This document shows, piece by piece, positions 15,965-16,391 of a stretch of DNA of 16,391 nt (the stretch's first letter is position 1; every line of letters starts with the position of its first letter). The notes beneath the pieces are model-generated. The model saw only the letters and a program-made list of their open reading frames with translations. It did no database searches and was not told the DNA's origin. The DNA comes from CAG-217 sp963638105 (GTDB lineage Bacteria; Bacillota; Clostridia; Oscillospirales; Acutalibacteraceae). The translations under genes were made by a program, and so were the position numbers. The stretch spans positions 1-16,391 of the forward strand of contig CAVHPP010000030.1 in the NCBI GenBank assembly GCA_963638105.1, read 5' to 3'.

Positions 15965-16391
15965 AGACAGGGTGAAATCTGTGCGTTGGAATGGGATGAT
16001 TTAAGCCTTGATGACAAAACGATAACGGTAAACAAAGCAGTACAAAAAATCAAAGGCGAGATAAAAATCAACACACCGAAAACAAAAAGCTCAATCAGAA
16101 CGATAAGATTATGTGATGCGTGTATTCGGTTATTAAGCGAGTTATAAGCAAATCAAGTGCCAAAATCAAAGTACATATTTCCGTCTACCGTAACAGGAGA
16201 GATACGGGACACATCAGCCGTAACAAGAAGATTACACAGAATACAAGACCGGGCAGGTGTGCCGAGAATACGCTTCCACGATTTACGGCACAGCTTTGCA
16301 ACCTTATCCCTTGAACAAGGAATGGATATTAAAACCGTATCGCACATGTTAGGTCACACAGACGCAGGATTTACAATGAACACCTATATGC
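15833..16391 (+). pseudogene. Broken tyrosine recombinase / phage-type integrase, catalytic domain only, cut by window end
   Basis: Remnant of a site-specific recombinase of the Tn916/phage integrase family. The catalytic domain begins abruptly at 15965 with RQGEICALEWDDL (box I Arg), followed by the beta-hairpin TPKTKSSIRTIRL. An in-frame TAA at 16145-16147 interrupts it. The same frame then continues without shift: KSKYIFPSTVTGEI, RFHDLRHSFATL (H-x-x-R), MLGHTDAGF (GH) and NTY with the nucleophile Tyr just before the window edge. All six usual active-site residues are present, so the lesions are the nonsense codon and the loss of the N-terminal arm and core-binding domains, which are replaced by an unrelated membrane-type segment. 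Base use is A+T-rich, unlike every other gene here, pointing to horizontal origin. GTG 15833 is only a nominal start. Very likely non-functional. Confidence 0.8.

Noticed and set aside
16153..16347. 64-codon minus-strand open frame at the right end
   Set aside because: Antisense to the integrase catalytic core, whose H-x-x-R, GH and Tyr boxes are evident on the plus strand.
1..16391. Search for CRISPR array, tRNA/rRNA genes, insertion-sequence terminal repeats and toxin-antitoxin or defence genes
   Set aside because: No regularly spaced repeats, RNA gene signatures, transposase or paired terminal repeats were visible; the integrase remnant is the only mobile-element trace.

Overview
The window looks like chromosomal DNA from a spore-forming, anaerobic Firmicute of the gut type (class Clostridia, probably near Oscillospirales/Ruminococcaceae). 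The evidence is a YpeB-type spore germination protein, GGAGG-like ribosome binding sites, standard TTGaaT/TATAAT promoters, a ProB without a PUA domain, and a carbohydrate-rich gene set including cytoplasmic GH38 and GH29 enzymes. The lineage call is inference. All recognised genes read cleanly in the standard code. Most of the window is G+C-rich; the last ~600 bases are visibly A+T-rich.

Layout, left to right. (1) 1-4367, minus strand: alpha-glucan use. Glycogen phosphorylase (glgP, with its own promoter) is followed by a strong terminator hairpin and then a GH13 alpha-glucan hydrolase that runs off the left edge. GlgP has an unusual Lys/Ala/Pro-rich, histone H1-like C-terminal tail. (2) 4492-9255, minus strand: a tight four-gene unit proB-proA-(membrane-anchored propeller-like protein)-(MOP-family flippase) behind one promoter. 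ProB and ProA make glutamate semialdehyde for proline; the two downstream genes act at the envelope. (3) 9409-11061, plus strand: ypeB followed by a small Thr-rich lipoprotein, ending in a bidirectional terminator. No sleB-like cortex hydrolase is next to ypeB. (4) 11152-15724, minus strand: a two-gene operon, GH38 alpha-mannosidase then GH29 alpha-L-fucosidase (1-base gap), with a near-consensus promoter. Neither has a signal peptide, so they probably trim imported mannose- and fucose-containing oligosaccharides in the cytoplasm; no transporter is in view. (5) 15800-16391, plus strand: A+T-rich remnant of a mobile element, a tyrosine recombinase catalytic domain broken by an in-frame TAA and joined at its N-terminus to an unrelated membrane-type segment.

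The window is mostly recognisable metabolism. The features that deserve a second look are the GlgP tail, the terminator just before the GH13 gene, the proBA-linked envelope pair, the ypeB-lipoprotein pair without SleB, and the broken, chimeric integrase. I see no CRISPR array, tRNA, rRNA or defence system.
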